A stretch of DNA of 64,000 nt from Streptomyces sp. A0958 (GTDB lineage Bacteria > Actinomycetota > Actinomycetes > Streptomycetales > Streptomycetaceae). The translations under genes were made by a program, and so were the position numbers. Positions within the stretch are counted from its first letter, which is position 1. Every line of letters begins with the position of its first letter. The notes under the pieces were generated by a model. That model was not told the DNA's origin and did no database searches. It saw only the letters and a list, made by a program, of their open reading frames with translations. Below, in pieces: positions 26,987 to 36,866 of this stretch. The stretch spans positions 34,390 through 98,389 of the forward strand of contig NZ_SSBK01000026.1 in assembly GCF_004795035.1 (NCBI RefSeq), read 5' to 3'.

Positions 26987-27340
26987 GTGGACCTGTCCTT
27001 GTCGACTCGCAATGTGTCCGGCCCTGGTGGCGACCGTACGGTCGTCGAGGTCGGTGGCGAGATTGATGTGTATACCGCGCCCAAGCTGCGCGAGCAGTTG
27101 GTCGAGTTGGTGAATGACGGCAGCTACCACCTGGTTGTCGACATGGAAGGCGTCGACTTTCTCGACTCCACCGGCCTCGGCGTGCTCGTGGGTGGCTTGA
27201 AGCGCGTGCGTGCCCATGAGGGCTCGCTGCGCCTGGTGTGCAACCAGGAGCGCATTCTCAAGATTTTCCGGATCACCGGTCTGACCAAGGTGTTCCCGAT
27301 CCACACCACGGTCGACGAGGCCGTCGCGGCCACCGACTGA
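26987..27340 (+). CDS. bldG: Anti-anti-sigma factor BldG
   Basis: This STAS-domain anti-anti-sigma factor of 117 aa is required for aerial mycelium formation and antibiotic production in Streptomyces. Residues DMEGVDFLDSTGLGVLVGG contain the conserved phosphorylated Ser (DSTGLGVL). The GTG start has GGAGGA only three bases upstream, closer than usual. It is followed by an anti-sigma gene, the known BldG partner. S. coelicolor BldG is slightly shorter, and this copy has a small Gly/Pro insertion (NVSGPGGDR) near the N-terminus. Confidence 0.95.
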   Translation: MDLSLSTRNVSGPGGDRTVVEVGGEIDVYTAPKLREQLVELVNDGSYHLVVDMEGVDFLDSTGLGVLVGGLKRVRAHEGSLRLVCNQERILKIFRITGLTKVFPIHTTVDEAVAATD

Positions 27341-27630
27341 CCTCCGGTCTGCCGTCGGGCCGGTTCCATGCCGGTCCGGCGACGGTCGGGGCGAAGGCGG
27401 CCTCGGAGAAGGATCGCCGGTGCGACGGCCCTCGTTCCCCGGTCGTCCGGTGACCCCGGCGATCGGTGTTCGGCGGTCGGCCGTCACCCGGTCGGCGGCA
27501 TGGGGCTGATTTTATTTGTCAGCCGTGCGCCCCGTCGGAGACAGAGCCAGGGGCTCGCAGACAAAGCCAGGGGCCCCGGGCCGTGGGGCCCGTTTCTGGC
27601 ATGCATATACGTACGTTCGAGGGGGATCGC

Positions 27631-28101
27631 ATGGCCACCGTTGAACTCCGCTTCAGCGCCCAGCCCGAACACGTCAGGACTGCCCGTCTCGTGGCGGCGG
27701 CCGTGGCGCGCCGGGCCGGGGTCGACGAGGCCGTGCTCGACGAGGTCCGACTCGCCGTGGGGGAAGCATGCAGCCGGGCCGTCGGGCTGCACCGCAGCCA
27801 TGGCATCACGGCTCCTGTCACGGTCTTCCTGATCGAGGAGGAGAAGGCGTTCTCCATCGAGGTCGGTGACGAGGTGCCGGGCCCCGGCGCCGACGGCTCC
27901 GTGCCCGGTGGGGCCTCCGGACGGCGCGGTGTCGTGTCCGGCGGTGGGCTCGACGAGCCCGAACCGGAGGCCGACGACGAGGACGAGATGGGCCTCGCGG
28001 TCATCAGTGGTCTCGTCGACGACGTCGAAGTCAGGTCCGGTGCGGACGGCGGAGTGATCCGGATGAGCTGGCCCAAGACGCCGGTGGCCGTACTGCCCTG
28101 A
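27631..28101 (+). CDS. ATP-binding anti-sigma factor (HATPase_c), BldG partner
   Basis: This 156-aa anti-sigma factor of the RsbW/SpoIIAB kinase type binds ATP and can phosphorylate BldG. The N box is in LDEVRLAVGEACSRAV. An Asp/Glu-rich insertion (EPEPEADDEDEMGLAVISGLVDDVEV) leads to the G-box-like region GLAVISGLVD. The longer frame from 27466 is not used: GAGGGGG lies five bases before the ATG at 27631. In S. coelicolor this gene, SCO3548, acts antagonistically to bldG in development. About 290 bp separate it from bldG. A strong terminator follows. Confidence 0.88.
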   Translation: MATVELRFSAQPEHVRTARLVAAAVARRAGVDEAVLDEVRLAVGEACSRAVGLHRSHGITAPVTVFLIEEEKAFSIEVGDEVPGPGADGSVPGGASGRRGVVSGGGLDEPEPEADDEDEMGLAVISGLVDDVEVRSGADGGVIRMSWPKTPVAVLP

Positions 28102-28230
28102 GCCGCGCACCCCGCCGCGCATCCCCGTTCGACCGGGCGGACCGGGCGTAGGCCGGCGCCGGAGCCGGCCACGTGGGTCGGGCCCCGCAGCCTTTCCCCG
28201 CGGCTGCCCGCAGCTACCCGCGGCTTCCCA

Positions 28231-28262
28231 AGGCCCTGCTGAGCAGGGTCTTTTTCATTTTT
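28231..28262 (+). terminator. Intrinsic terminator after the anti-sigma gene
   Basis: A nine-bp stem (AGGCCCTGC/GCAGGGTCT, one G-U pair) with a TGA loop is followed by TTTTCATTTTT. This is a classical rho-independent terminator, rare in this genome. It ends the bldG operon just before the hppA relic. Confidence 0.85.
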
Positions 28263-28316
28263 CCTTGATCGGTGATCTACGGGAAATTCGTCTGCGTCAT
28301 TACTGCATTTGGTGGT

Positions 28317-29515
28317 GGGTCGGCGGCGGGATTTTCACCAAGGCCGCCGACGTCGGTGCCGACCTCGTGGGGCAAGGCGGAACAGGGCCTCCCGGAGGAC
28401 GACCCGCGCAACGCCGCCACCATCGCGGACAACGTGGGCGACAAAGTTGGTGACTGCGCGGGCATGGCCGTCGACCTCTTCGAGTCGTACGCCGTGACGC
28501 TGGTCGCCGCGCTGATCCTCGGCAAGGCGGCCTTCGGTGACTCGGGGCCGGCCCTCCCCCTGATCGTTACGGCCATCGGCGTCGTCACCAGCAATGATCG
28601 GTATCTTCGCGGTCGCCCCGAGGCACAGGGACCGAAGCGGTGTGTCCGCCATCAACCGCGGTTTCCTCGCCTCCGTGGTGATCTCACTCGTCCTGGCGGC
28701 AGTCGCGGTCTTCGTCTACCTGCCCTCCTCGTACGCGGAGCTCGACGGTGTCGGCGGCACGGCCATCACCTCGCACGGCGGCGATCCGCGCGTCTTCGCC
28801 CTCGTGGCCGTCGCCATCGGCATCGTGCCGGCGGCCCTGATCCAGCAGCTGACCGGAGCTGACCGGCTACCTCACGGAGACCAGCCGGCGCCCGGTGCGG
28901 GACATCGGCACGTCCTCGCTGACCGGCCCGGCCACCGTCGTGCTCGCCGGATCTCCCTTGGGCTGGAGTCCGCCGTCTACACCGCGCTGCTCGTCGGGCT
29001 CGCCATCAACGTCGTGTCACAGTCCGCGGGCGCCGTCGTTCACGAGGTGCGGCGGCAGTTCCGCGAGCATCCCGGGATCATGGATTACGAAGAGAAGCCG
29101 GAGTACGGGCGCGTCGTCGACATCTGCACCAAGGACGCGCTGCGCGAGCCGGTGACGCCGGTCTGCTGGCGGTACTGGCACCATCGCGGTCGGATTCGCC
29201 TTCGGCCTCGGCGGGCTCGGCTCGTATCCCGTCGGTGCGATCGACACCGGCACACTCATGGCGGCCTTCCTCGCCAGTTCCGGCGGTGCCTGGGACAAGA
29301 AGCTGGACTGTCATTACGGCGGCAGGGGAGCGACGCCCATGCCGCGACCGTCATCGGTGACCCGTTCAAGGACACGGCCGTGCTTGCGATCAACCCCTTG
29401 CTCGCGTCGGCCGTCGTCGGGCGCGGTGTACGTCTCCAAGCGGCGGGGGAGCGCCGTCGGCGACCCCGGCAGCGGGGACGGGCGAGGTGCGGCGTACAGG
29501 CAGCTCGGCAGGTGA
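28317..29515 (+). pseudogene. hppA: hppA relic: membrane-bound H+-translocating pyrophosphatase, degraded
   Basis: Recognisable blocks of the K+-insensitive H+-pyrophosphatase are present in order but in different frames: GGGIFTKAADVGADLVG, then EDDPRNAATIADNVGDKVGD, then SAINRGFLASVVISLVLAAV, then RRPVRDIGTSSLTGPATVVLAG, then LGLESAVYTALL joined directly to LAINVVSQSAGAVVHEVRRQ, then KPEYGRVVDICTKDAL, and finally GAVYVSKRRGSAVGD. About 260 N-terminal residues and about 190 internal residues are missing, further sequence is lost near the C-terminus, and I count at least five frameshifts. The signature DVGADLVGKVE is broken by a one-base insertion near 28370. It cannot make an enzyme. There is no start codon or promoter after the upstream terminator that would express it. 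Confidence 0.92.
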
Positions 29516-29779
29516 TTGGCGGTCAGTAGTGCGGTGACTGAGGTCTTTTGATGCGGTGTTCACTGCGCGCGTCTTCGTCTGCCTTCTCGCGCCTCCTCGT
29601 ACGAGTGGTGATCCGTTCGCGCGTTCCCGTTGGTGGGGGCCGTGTGGGTGAGTTGTATCTCCCTCGTTTCCCTTGGTGCAAATGGCTGCAAAAGCTGTCC
29701 TACCGGACGACTGGCACCCGGATGGAGGGCGTTCGGCGTGTAAGTTCCGGGGCCGAGAGCCTTGGAAGGGACCAATCCG

Positions 29780-30412
29780 GTGAACAAGAAGCTTGCAGCC
29801 GCACTGTCCGGCGGTGCGGTACTGGTACTGACGCTGTCGGGCTGCAGCGACGACAGCGACGACAAGGTGAACGACTGGGCCAAGGAGGTCTGCGACCAGG
29901 TCCAGCCCCAGCTGCAGAAGATCGCGAACGCCAACGCCTCCATCCAGCAGCAGACCTCCGACAACAGCAAGCCCGCCGACGTCCAGGAGACCGACTCGGC
30001 CGCCTTCCAGCAGATCTCGCAGGCGTACAAGGCGCTGGGCTCCGCCGTCGAATCGGCTGGGCCGCCGCCGGTCGACGACGGCGAGACCACGCAGAAGGAA
30101 GCCGTGAAGGAGCTCAATTCCTCCTCCGCCGCCTACGCGAAGCTGCAGAAGAAGGTCGACGCCCTGGAGACGAAGGACCAGGCGAAGTTCGCCGACGGCC
30201 TCAAGGACATCGCGGAGGAACTGAACAAGATCAGCACCAACGGCGACCAGGCGCTGAACAAGCTCCAGTCCGGCGAGGTCGGCACCGCGATGGCCAAGCA
30301 GGAGGGCTGCCAGAAGCCGACCGCCTCGGCCTCGCCCTCGACCGGCTCGTCGGACGACTCCGAGCCGTCGAAGGAAGCGTCCCCGTCCGTGTCGCCCAGC
30401 AAGAAGGCGTAA
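29780..30412 (+). CDS. Small secreted lipoprotein of unknown function
   Basis: This is a 210-aa predicted lipoprotein. The signal peptide KKLAAALSGGAVLVLTLSGC ends in a good lipobox (LSGC). The mature part is helical and rich in Lys, Asp, Gln and Ala, with two Cys (EVCDQVQ, KQEGCQKP). The tail is Ser/Pro/Lys-rich (SPSVSPSKKA). The GTG at 29780 has GGAAGGGA eight bases upstream. I do not recognise a functional family; similar proteins are common in Streptomyces next to the following methyltransferase. The 260 bp between it and the hppA relic hold no other gene. Confidence 0.8.
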   Translation: MNKKLAAALSGGAVLVLTLSGCSDDSDDKVNDWAKEVCDQVQPQLQKIANANASIQQQTSDNSKPADVQETDSAAFQQISQAYKALGSAVESAGPPPVDDGETTQKEAVKELNSSSAAYAKLQKKVDALETKDQAKFADGLKDIAEELNKISTNGDQALNKLQSGEVGTAMAKQEGCQKPTASASPSTGSSDDSEPSKEASPSVSPSKKA

Positions 30413-30544
30413 CCGGCCGGACGGCCGTCGCGGCCACGGTCACGGCCGACCGGCCTCGGACAAGCGGCCCGGCACGCCCCTGGAACGCGCAGGGCGGCGG
30501 CCGGGCCGCTGCCGTTGTCAGTGGTACCCCTCACAATGGGTCAC

Positions 30545-32086
30545 GTGAGTAAGACCAGCCTTTTCGCAGCAGACCTGCCCGCGGCAGACCACACGCCCCG
30601 GCTCCGCGAAGCCCTGCTCGCCGCCGCCTTCACCGCCGACGGGCTCCTCGACCAGCTCGGCGCGCCCGCCTACGCCGCGCTCGCCCGCAGCGAGACGGTT
30701 CCGGCACTGCGCGCCACGCGGGGCGAGGCCCCGCTCGACACGCTGGTGCGGCTCTTCCTGCTCCAGCGCCCCGTTCCGGCCGGGCGGGCCGCCGCCGTGC
30801 TCCCGCTGGTGGAGTGCGTGGCGGACGGCTGGCTGACCGAGACGGACGGCGAGGTGCGGGCGACCGTTGACGTGCGGCCGTACAGCGGGCCGGAGGGCCA
30901 GGACTGGTTCATCGTCTCCGACCTGGGCTGCGCGGTGGGTGGCGCGGGCGGTATCGGCTCGCGCGAGAAGGGCGTCGTCCTCGGTATCGGCGGAGCGTCA
31001 ACCACTCTGGCCGGGATCACCGTCCGCCGGCCCGTCGCCTCCGCCCTCGACATCGGTACCGGCTCCGGCATCCAGGCGTTGCACGCCGCGCAGCACGCCA
31101 CGAGGGTCACGGCCACCGACCTCAACCCGCGCGCCCTCGCCTTCACCCGGCTCACCCTCGCCCTGTCCGGCGCCGCACCGGCCGACCTGCGCGAGGGTTC
31201 CCTGTACGAGCCGGTCGGCGCCGAGACCTTCGACCTGATCGTCTCCAACCCGCCGTTCGTCATCTCGCCCGGCGCCCGGCTCACCTACCGCGACGGCGGC
31301 ATGGCCGGCGACGACCTGTGCCGGACCCTTGTGCAGCAGACGGGCGACCGGCTCAACGAGGGCGGGTTCGCCCACTTCCTGGCCAACTGGCAGCACACCG
31401 AGGGCGAGGAGTGGCAGGACCGGGTGCGTTCGTGGGTGCCGGACGGCTGCGATGCCTGGATCGTGCAGCGCGAGGCCCAGGACGTCACGCAGTACGCCGA
31501 GCTGTGGCTGCGCGACAGCGGCGACCACCGCACGGACCCGGCGGAGTACGAGGCGCGGTACGACGCCTGGCTGGATGAGTTCGAGGCCCGCCGGGCGAAG
31601 AGCGTCGGCTTCGGCTGGATCACACTGCGGAAGTCCGCCGCGGCCGCCGCCGGTGAGCCCTCCATCGTGATCGAGGAGTGGCCGCACGCGGTGGAGCAGC
31701 CGCTCGGCCCCGCCATCGAGGCGCACTTCGCCCGCCAGGACTATCTGCGTGAGCAGGACGACGCGGCGCTCCTGGCCGCGCATTTCACCCTGGCCGCCGA
31801 GGTGGTGCAGGAGCAGGTCGGGCTCCCCGGAGCGGAGGACCCCGAGCATGTGGTGCTCCGTCAGAGCCGGGGCATGCGGCGGGCGACGAAGGTCGACGCG
31901 GTGGGGGCGGGGTTCGCGGGCGTGTGCGACGGCTCGCTGCCCGCCGGGCGCATCCTGGACGCCATCGCCCAGCTGATGAACGAGGACCCGGTGCTTCTGC
32001 GCGACCGCACCCCGCAGGCCATCCGGCTGCTGGTCGAGGAAGGCTTCCTGGAGCCGCTGCCCCCGGGCGGGCAGGTGGCCGGATGA
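30545..32086 (+). CDS. HemK-like N5/N6 methyltransferase
   Basis: This SAM-dependent methyltransferase of 513 aa has a class I Rossmann core: motif I ALDIGTGSGIQALHAA near residue 170, acidic VTATDLNPRAL and the N-methyltransferase motif IVSNPPFVISPG. A winged-helix-like N-terminal domain (about 1-120) and a long C-terminal extension flank it. The NPPF motif indicates methylation of an amide or exocyclic amine in protein or nucleic acid; the target is unknown. The GTG at 30545 follows CACAAT by seven bases with no ribosome-binding site, so it may be leaderless. Its stop overlaps the next gene's start (ATGA). Confidence 0.82.
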   Translation: MSKTSLFAADLPAADHTPRLREALLAAAFTADGLLDQLGAPAYAALARSETVPALRATRGEAPLDTLVRLFLLQRPVPAGRAAAVLPLVECVADGWLTETDGEVRATVDVRPYSGPEGQDWFIVSDLGCAVGGAGGIGSREKGVVLGIGGASTTLAGITVRRPVASALDIGTGSGIQALHAAQHATRVTATDLNPRALAFTRLTLALSGAAPADLREGSLYEPVGAETFDLIVSNPPFVISPGARLTYRDGGMAGDDLCRTLVQQTGDRLNEGGFAHFLANWQHTEGEEWQDRVRSWVPDGCDAWIVQREAQDVTQYAELWLRDSGDHRTDPAEYEARYDAWLDEFEARRAKSVGFGWITLRKSAAAAAGEPSIVIEEWPHAVEQPLGPAIEAHFARQDYLREQDDAALLAAHFTLAAEVVQEQVGLPGAEDPEHVVLRQSRGMRRATKVDAVGAGFAGVCDGSLPAGRILDAIAQLMNEDPVLLRDRTPQAIRLLVEEGFLEPLPPGGQVAG

Positions 32087-33088
32087 TCCGGATCGAGCTG
32101 GACGAGGCGTCGCTCGGCGCGACCTGGATCGCCATCAGCCCCCTGTGGGACGCCTTCCGCAGCCTCCATCTCGCGATGCCGCACCGCCACCCCTCCCGTC
32201 CCTACGAGGAATGGGTGGTGCGGGCCCGCGAGGTGCTGCGCGAGGACGACCGGACGCATGCGCTCCGGCTGTTGATCGACGGCCCCACCAGTTCCCGGAC
32301 TTCCTGCTGCCCCGGCCGGTCGGAGCAGCGTCCGTCGAGACCGAGCTCGACACCATCCGGGCCACCCCGGCCGACGTCGTACGGGCCGGAGTCGCCGAGC
32401 ACTATCCGGGGCTCCAGGACCACCCGCACGTGCGCCCGTACCTCGTCGATCCCGAGGCCGCCTGCGGGGCGCTCGCCGATGCGTATGCCGCGTACTGGGA
32501 AGGGGCGATGGCCGCTCACTGGCCCGTCATGCGCCGCCTGGTCGAGGACGAGGTGCTCATACGGGCCCACACCTTCACCACCGAGGGTGTGGACGCGCTC
32601 TTCACCGAGCTGGAGAGCCGGGCCAAATGGGAGCCGCCCGTCCTGGAGCTGACGAAGCACATCGACGCGGAGTACCGGGCGGGGGAGCGACGCCTGCTGC
32701 TCGTACCCCTCGTCTTCGCGGAGGGCTGCCGGCTCTGCTCCACCGACGACCCCGACGTACTGATGGTGTCCTTCCAGGCCCGTGGTGCGGGCGCCTTGCG
32801 CGAACGGCCCGCAGAACGGGCCGACAGCGGCGACCGGCTCGGGCTGCTGCTGGGGCGGGGCCGCGCACCGGTCCTGCGGCAGCTCGGCGGCCGTTCACCA
32901 CGGCCGGGATAGCCGACCGGCTGGGGCTCGCGCCGAGCACGGTCTCGGAGCACCTGTCCGTCCTCGCCGGCGCGGATGTCGTCACCCGCCACCGGATCGG
33001 GCGCAGCGTGTACTACCAGCTCACCGACAGCGGGCGCGCCCTCCTCGCGCTGCTGTCAGGGGAGGACGTGCTGCGCGCGGTGTCCTGA
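32083..33088 (+). pseudogene. ArsR-family (DUF5937) transcriptional regulator, two frameshifts
   Basis: The DUF5937-type N-terminal domain (IRIELDEASLGATWIAISP) starts at the ATG overlapping the methyltransferase stop. Near 32284 a C appears to be missing from a C-run: LLIDGP continues as HQFPDFLLPRPVG only in another frame. Near 32887 a second C is missing, and the C-terminal winged helix (TTAGIADRLGLAPSTVSEHL, GRSVYYQLTDSGRALL) is in a third frame. Restoring both bases gives one continuous regulator of about 335 aa. It presumably controlled the following ABC transporter. Confidence 0.85.
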
Positions 33089-33181
33089 GGGGCGCGGACC
33101 AGGCGGAAGGGGGCTGAGGGCGGGCCGGACGATTCGGGCGGCTCCGAATTGATGGCGGGGGTGGCAGGGCCGGGCCCAGCG

Positions 33182-34427
33182 TCCGCGCCCTGCTTGCGAT
33201 CGAGGCGAAGAACCTGCGCCGCACCTACACCAGCCGGACCGGCTTCCTGCGTCCGCGCCGCACCGAGACCGAAGCCGTGCGCGGTTTCACCTTCGAGGTG
33301 GCGCGCGGCGAACTCTTCGGCCTCCTCGGGCCCAACGGCGCGGCAAGACCACCACCATCAAGATGCTCAACACCCTGCTGCTGCCCACCTCCGGCACGGC
33401 CCGGGTGCTGGGGCACGACGTGGCGTCCGACCCCGTCGCCGTACGCCGCAGGATCGGCTACGTCTTCGGCGGCGACCGGGGCCTGTACGACCGGCTCTCC
33501 GCCCTCGACAACCTGCGCTACTTCGCCGAGCTGTACGGCGTCGAGCCGCGTGACCAGAAGCGGCGGATCGCCGAACTGCTCGATCTGGTCGGTCTTGCCG
33601 GGCGGGAGAAGGAGCGCGTCGAGGGGTACTCGCGGGGCATGCGGCAGCGGCTGCACATCGCGCGCGGCCTGCTGCACCGGCCCGATGTCCTGTTCCTCGA
33701 CGAACCGTCGAGCGGCGTGGACCCGGTGGCGGCGCGCGATCTGCGCCGTACCGTCGCCGATCTGCGGGCCGCCGGCACCACCGTGCTCCTGACCACGCAT
33801 TAGATGGCGGAGGCGGACGATTTGAGCGACCGGATCGCGGTCATTGCGGGCGGCACCATCCGGGCCCTGGGCACGCCGGACCGGCTCAAGTCGCGCGTCC
33901 AGGAACGCGACATCCTGGAGGTCGAGGCGTACGGGGCGGGCGAGGACCACCTCGAACGCATCCGTGCCGTGGCGGGCGTGCACGGGGTGGCCGCCGAGGA
34001 CCGGGGGAGCCGACAGGCCGTCATCGTGCAGACGGAGCCCGGCGCGGACCTGCACGCCCAGGTGCTGGCCGAGCTCGACGGGGTCCGGGTCGGACGGGTC
34101 GTCACCCGCGAACCCACGCTGGAGGACGCCTACATCGCGATTGTCGAGGAGGCGGATGCGACATCCGGTGCGGATGCGACACCCGGGGCGGATGCGACAT
34201 CCGAGGCGAGCATGGCGTCCGAGGCGCGTGCGACACCTGGGGCGGGCAGGGCACCCGATCCGAGCAAGGCCCCCGATCCGGGCAAGGCCCACGAGTCGGC
34301 CGAGGCGCGTACGCGGAAGCCGCCGAGGCAGCTGATGCGGAGGCCGCGGAGGCCTCGGAGGCCTCGGAGGCCGCGGAGGTCGGGCGGGTCGACGGCGGGG
34401 TTGTCGACGGCGAGGTTGTGGCATGAG
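33182..34427 (+). pseudogene. ABC transporter ATP-binding protein, multiply disrupted
   Basis: Daunorubicin-resistance-type (DrrA-like) ATPase homology is clear but broken. The Walker A reads GLLGPNGA then shifts frame near 33341, where one G of GCGGGCAAG is missing, and resumes as IKMLNTLLLPTSGTARV. Signature YSRGMRQRLHIARGL and Walker B VLFLDEPSSGVD are intact. TAG at 33801-33803 stands where TAC of the H-loop region THYMAEAD would be. A third shift near 34305 separates the repeat-rich tail from its natural stop, which overlaps the permease start at 34423. The start codon is not clear. Low-complexity ADATSG repeats fill about 34150-34240. Confidence 0.85.
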
Positions 34428-35211
34428 CCTCGGCAGGGCCTTGCGCCTGATCCTCGTCGGCGTGCGTACGCACGTCTCGTACATGAGCCGTTCACCGCTC
34501 GAAATCACCTTCGCCGTCCTCGTACCCCTGGTGTACGCGACCCTCTCCGTCTACCTCTTCCGCGCCGCCGACGACCCCGACCGGCTGCTCACGGCGGGTC
34601 GGCGCCGGGCTGATGGGCATCTGGTCCTCGGCGCTCTTCGGGTCGGGCGGAGCCGTACAGAACCAGCGCTGGCTCGGCACGCTGGAGACGCTCGTCGCCT
34701 CTCCCACCTCGCTCTCCCTCGTCCTGCTGCCCATCACCCTGGCCACCGCCGTCATCGGCACGTACGCCATGGGCGCGACGGTGATCTGGGGCGCCGTGCT
34801 GTTCGACGTGCCGCTCGACTGCGCGCATCCGGTGCTCTGCCTGGTCGCCGTCCCGGTCTGCGTGCTCTCGCTCGGGATGACGGGGCTGCTGCTCGCCGCG
34901 ACGTTCGTGCTGCTGCGCAACGCGAACGCGCTGGCCAACCCGCTGGACGCGCCCGTGTGGCTGCTGTCCGGGATGCTCGTGCCCGTTACCGTGCTGCCGG
35001 ACTGGACGCGTCCGATTTCCTGGGCGCTCCCCACCACTGGGGCTCCCGCGCGGTGCACGCGGCGGCCTCCGGCAGCTCGGGAGCCGGTGAGGTGCTGGTC
35101 CCCATGGGCGTGGCCCTCGCGCTCGGCGCGCTGTACGCGCTGCTCGCCGTCCTCGTTCTGGGGAGGGTCGAACAGCGTGCGAGGGCCGCCGCGACCCTCT
35201 CCCTGGCCTGA
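34423..35211 (+). pseudogene. ABC-2 type permease, two compensating frameshifts
   Basis: This is a multi-spanning ABC-2 (DrrB-like) permease. The N-terminus (VSYMSRSPLEITFAVLVPLV) and C-terminus (VLVPMGVALALGALYALLAV) are in one frame, but the middle (MGIWSSALFGSGGAVQNQRW to RPISWALPT) is in another. The shifts map near 34596 and 35036; the second fits loss of one C from ACCACCTGG. The ATG overlaps the ATPase stop. As read, no functional product is made. Confidence 0.82.
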
Positions 35212-35277
35212 CACCCGCCCCGAATACCTAGAAGTCCAGTCCGGTCCAGCCCGGTCCCACCCCAGGAGTTGCCCGCA

Positions 35278-36139
35278 TGCCCGCCCGTACACCGCACACG
35301 GAGCCCCGCCCCACACCCCGGATCACGCCCCGAGCCTCTACCGCCGGATCGTTTCCGCGTGGCGGCTCGTCGTGATCGGTGGCGCCCTGTCCTACCGGGC
35401 GCTCTTCAACTGGACGACGCCGCCCATGTTCATCGGCACCCTGCTCGTCGGCCCGTTGCTGCAACTCCTCTTCTTCGTCTTCCTGGGTCGGCAGCTCCAG
35501 ATCGCCGACGACCAGTTCTATCTGCTCGGCAACGCCGTGATCTCCGCGTCGACCGCCTGCGTCTACGGCGGGACGATGGCCGTTGCCAACGAGCGGCCGT
35601 ACGGGACGCTCGGCGCGGTGCTGCTCAGCCCTCGGAACCGGGCTCCGCTCTGGTTCGGACGCGCGCTCCCGTATGTGCTGAACGGCCTCGTCATCAGTGT
35701 CTTCACGCTCTCCGCCGCCTGCCTCCTCCTCGGTCTGCGCATTCCGGTTGCGGCTCTGCCGGGGCTCGGAGCGGTGCTGCTCGCCGCCGCCGCGGGGTGT
35801 TCCGCCTTCGGCCTGGCGCTGGGGGCGCTGGGGGCGCTGGGGCTGCGGTTCCGCGACGTCTTCCTCGTATCGAACGTGGCCAGCTCCGTGCTCCTGCTTC
35901 TGACCGGTGCCAACGTGCCCCGGCAGACCCTGCCGGGGTGGATGCGCGCCCTCGGGGACGTACTGCCGCTGACTCACGCCGCCGACGCGGCACGTCAGTT
36001 GTCCGCCGGGGCCGGGTTCGACGGCCGGGGCGTCGCGGCCGAGCTGGCGACGGGGACGGGGAACGCGCTGCTCGCCGTCGTGCTCCTCGCGGTGTTCGAA
36101 CGGGGGAGCAGGCGGCGCGCGACGCTCGACGTGATGTGA
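35278..36139 (+). pseudogene. Second ABC-2 type permease, N-terminal frameshift suspected
   Basis: The body from RRIVSAWRLVVIGGALSYRALFNW to the stop is a continuous ABC-2 permease with about six membrane helices (PMFIGTLLVGPLLQLLFFVFLG, VISVFTLSAACLLLGL, VSSVLLLLTGANVPRQTLPG). The only nearby ATG (35278, MPARTPHTEPRPTPR) is one frame away, so an indel between 35278 and about 35345 is likely. The alternative is a late in-frame GTG at 35372 that would clip the first helix. It completes the disrupted ABC operon. Confidence 0.65.
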
Positions 36140-36333
36140 GCGGTGCGGCGTGAAGGGCCCGGTGTGAGTTCGGCCATGGTCGGGGCGCCGGGGCCCGTTC
36201 CTTCGCTGCGCTCCGAAAGCCTCCGCTGTTCACCAGGCGTTGGCGTTCGCGACGTTCCGTGGTGGGAGCCTCCCTGCGAACCCAGGAACGAGAAGCCAAG
36301 CCAGGGGATCAGGGGGAGAGGGAGGCGTACGGG

Positions 36334-36531
36334 ATGGAGAGAGGACCCGCTGTGTTCGCCGGGACGGCGTTCGCGCTGTTCGGTGCGGCACTGCTGCTGT
36401 GGACGGGGGCGCGCGTGCTGCACCGCGCGCCGGTGGTGTACCGGGTGAGCCCCGCCGTCTCCACCGCACTCGCCACTGTGTTCGGCGTACTTTTCCTCGT
36501 CCTCGGGGTGTGGTGCTTCGGCCACGTCTGA
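36334..36531 (+). CDS. Small two-helix membrane protein
   Basis: This 65-aa protein has two predicted transmembrane helices (VFAGTAFALFGAALLLWTGA and VSTALATVFGVLFLVLGVWC). GGAGG lies eight bases before the ATG at 36334, so the longer frame from 36259 is not used. A similar small gene precedes topA in other Streptomyces. Function unknown. Confidence 0.75.
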   Translation: MERGPAVFAGTAFALFGAALLLWTGARVLHRAPVVYRVSPAVSTALATVFGVLFLVLGVWCFGHV

Positions 36532-36866
36532 GTCCGCGCCCGCACCGCGCTCCCGGACCCGCCCCGGCGGCGGCGCTCCTCCGGCCGCCGGAACACGCCC
36601 GGGCGTCCCGCCCCTCCTCCCCGGCCCCCGCAGGGCGGCCGAGGTGGCTCCGAAACCCGCAGGCAGTGACCCTGCACACGGCGGACCGAGCGGGCCGGGC
36701 GGCAGGAATGGCGGAAGTCGGGTTACCGTTCGAGTGGCCGTTGCGGGCTTTTGCCGTTTGACACGGGGGCGGGTTGTACCGTCACACTCCGCAGCGACAG
36801 CACTGTCGGCAGCGCCCCTGCGCTGCCCTGATGCCCACCGAGCGTCGACCGGAGAGAAGAGCGAAG

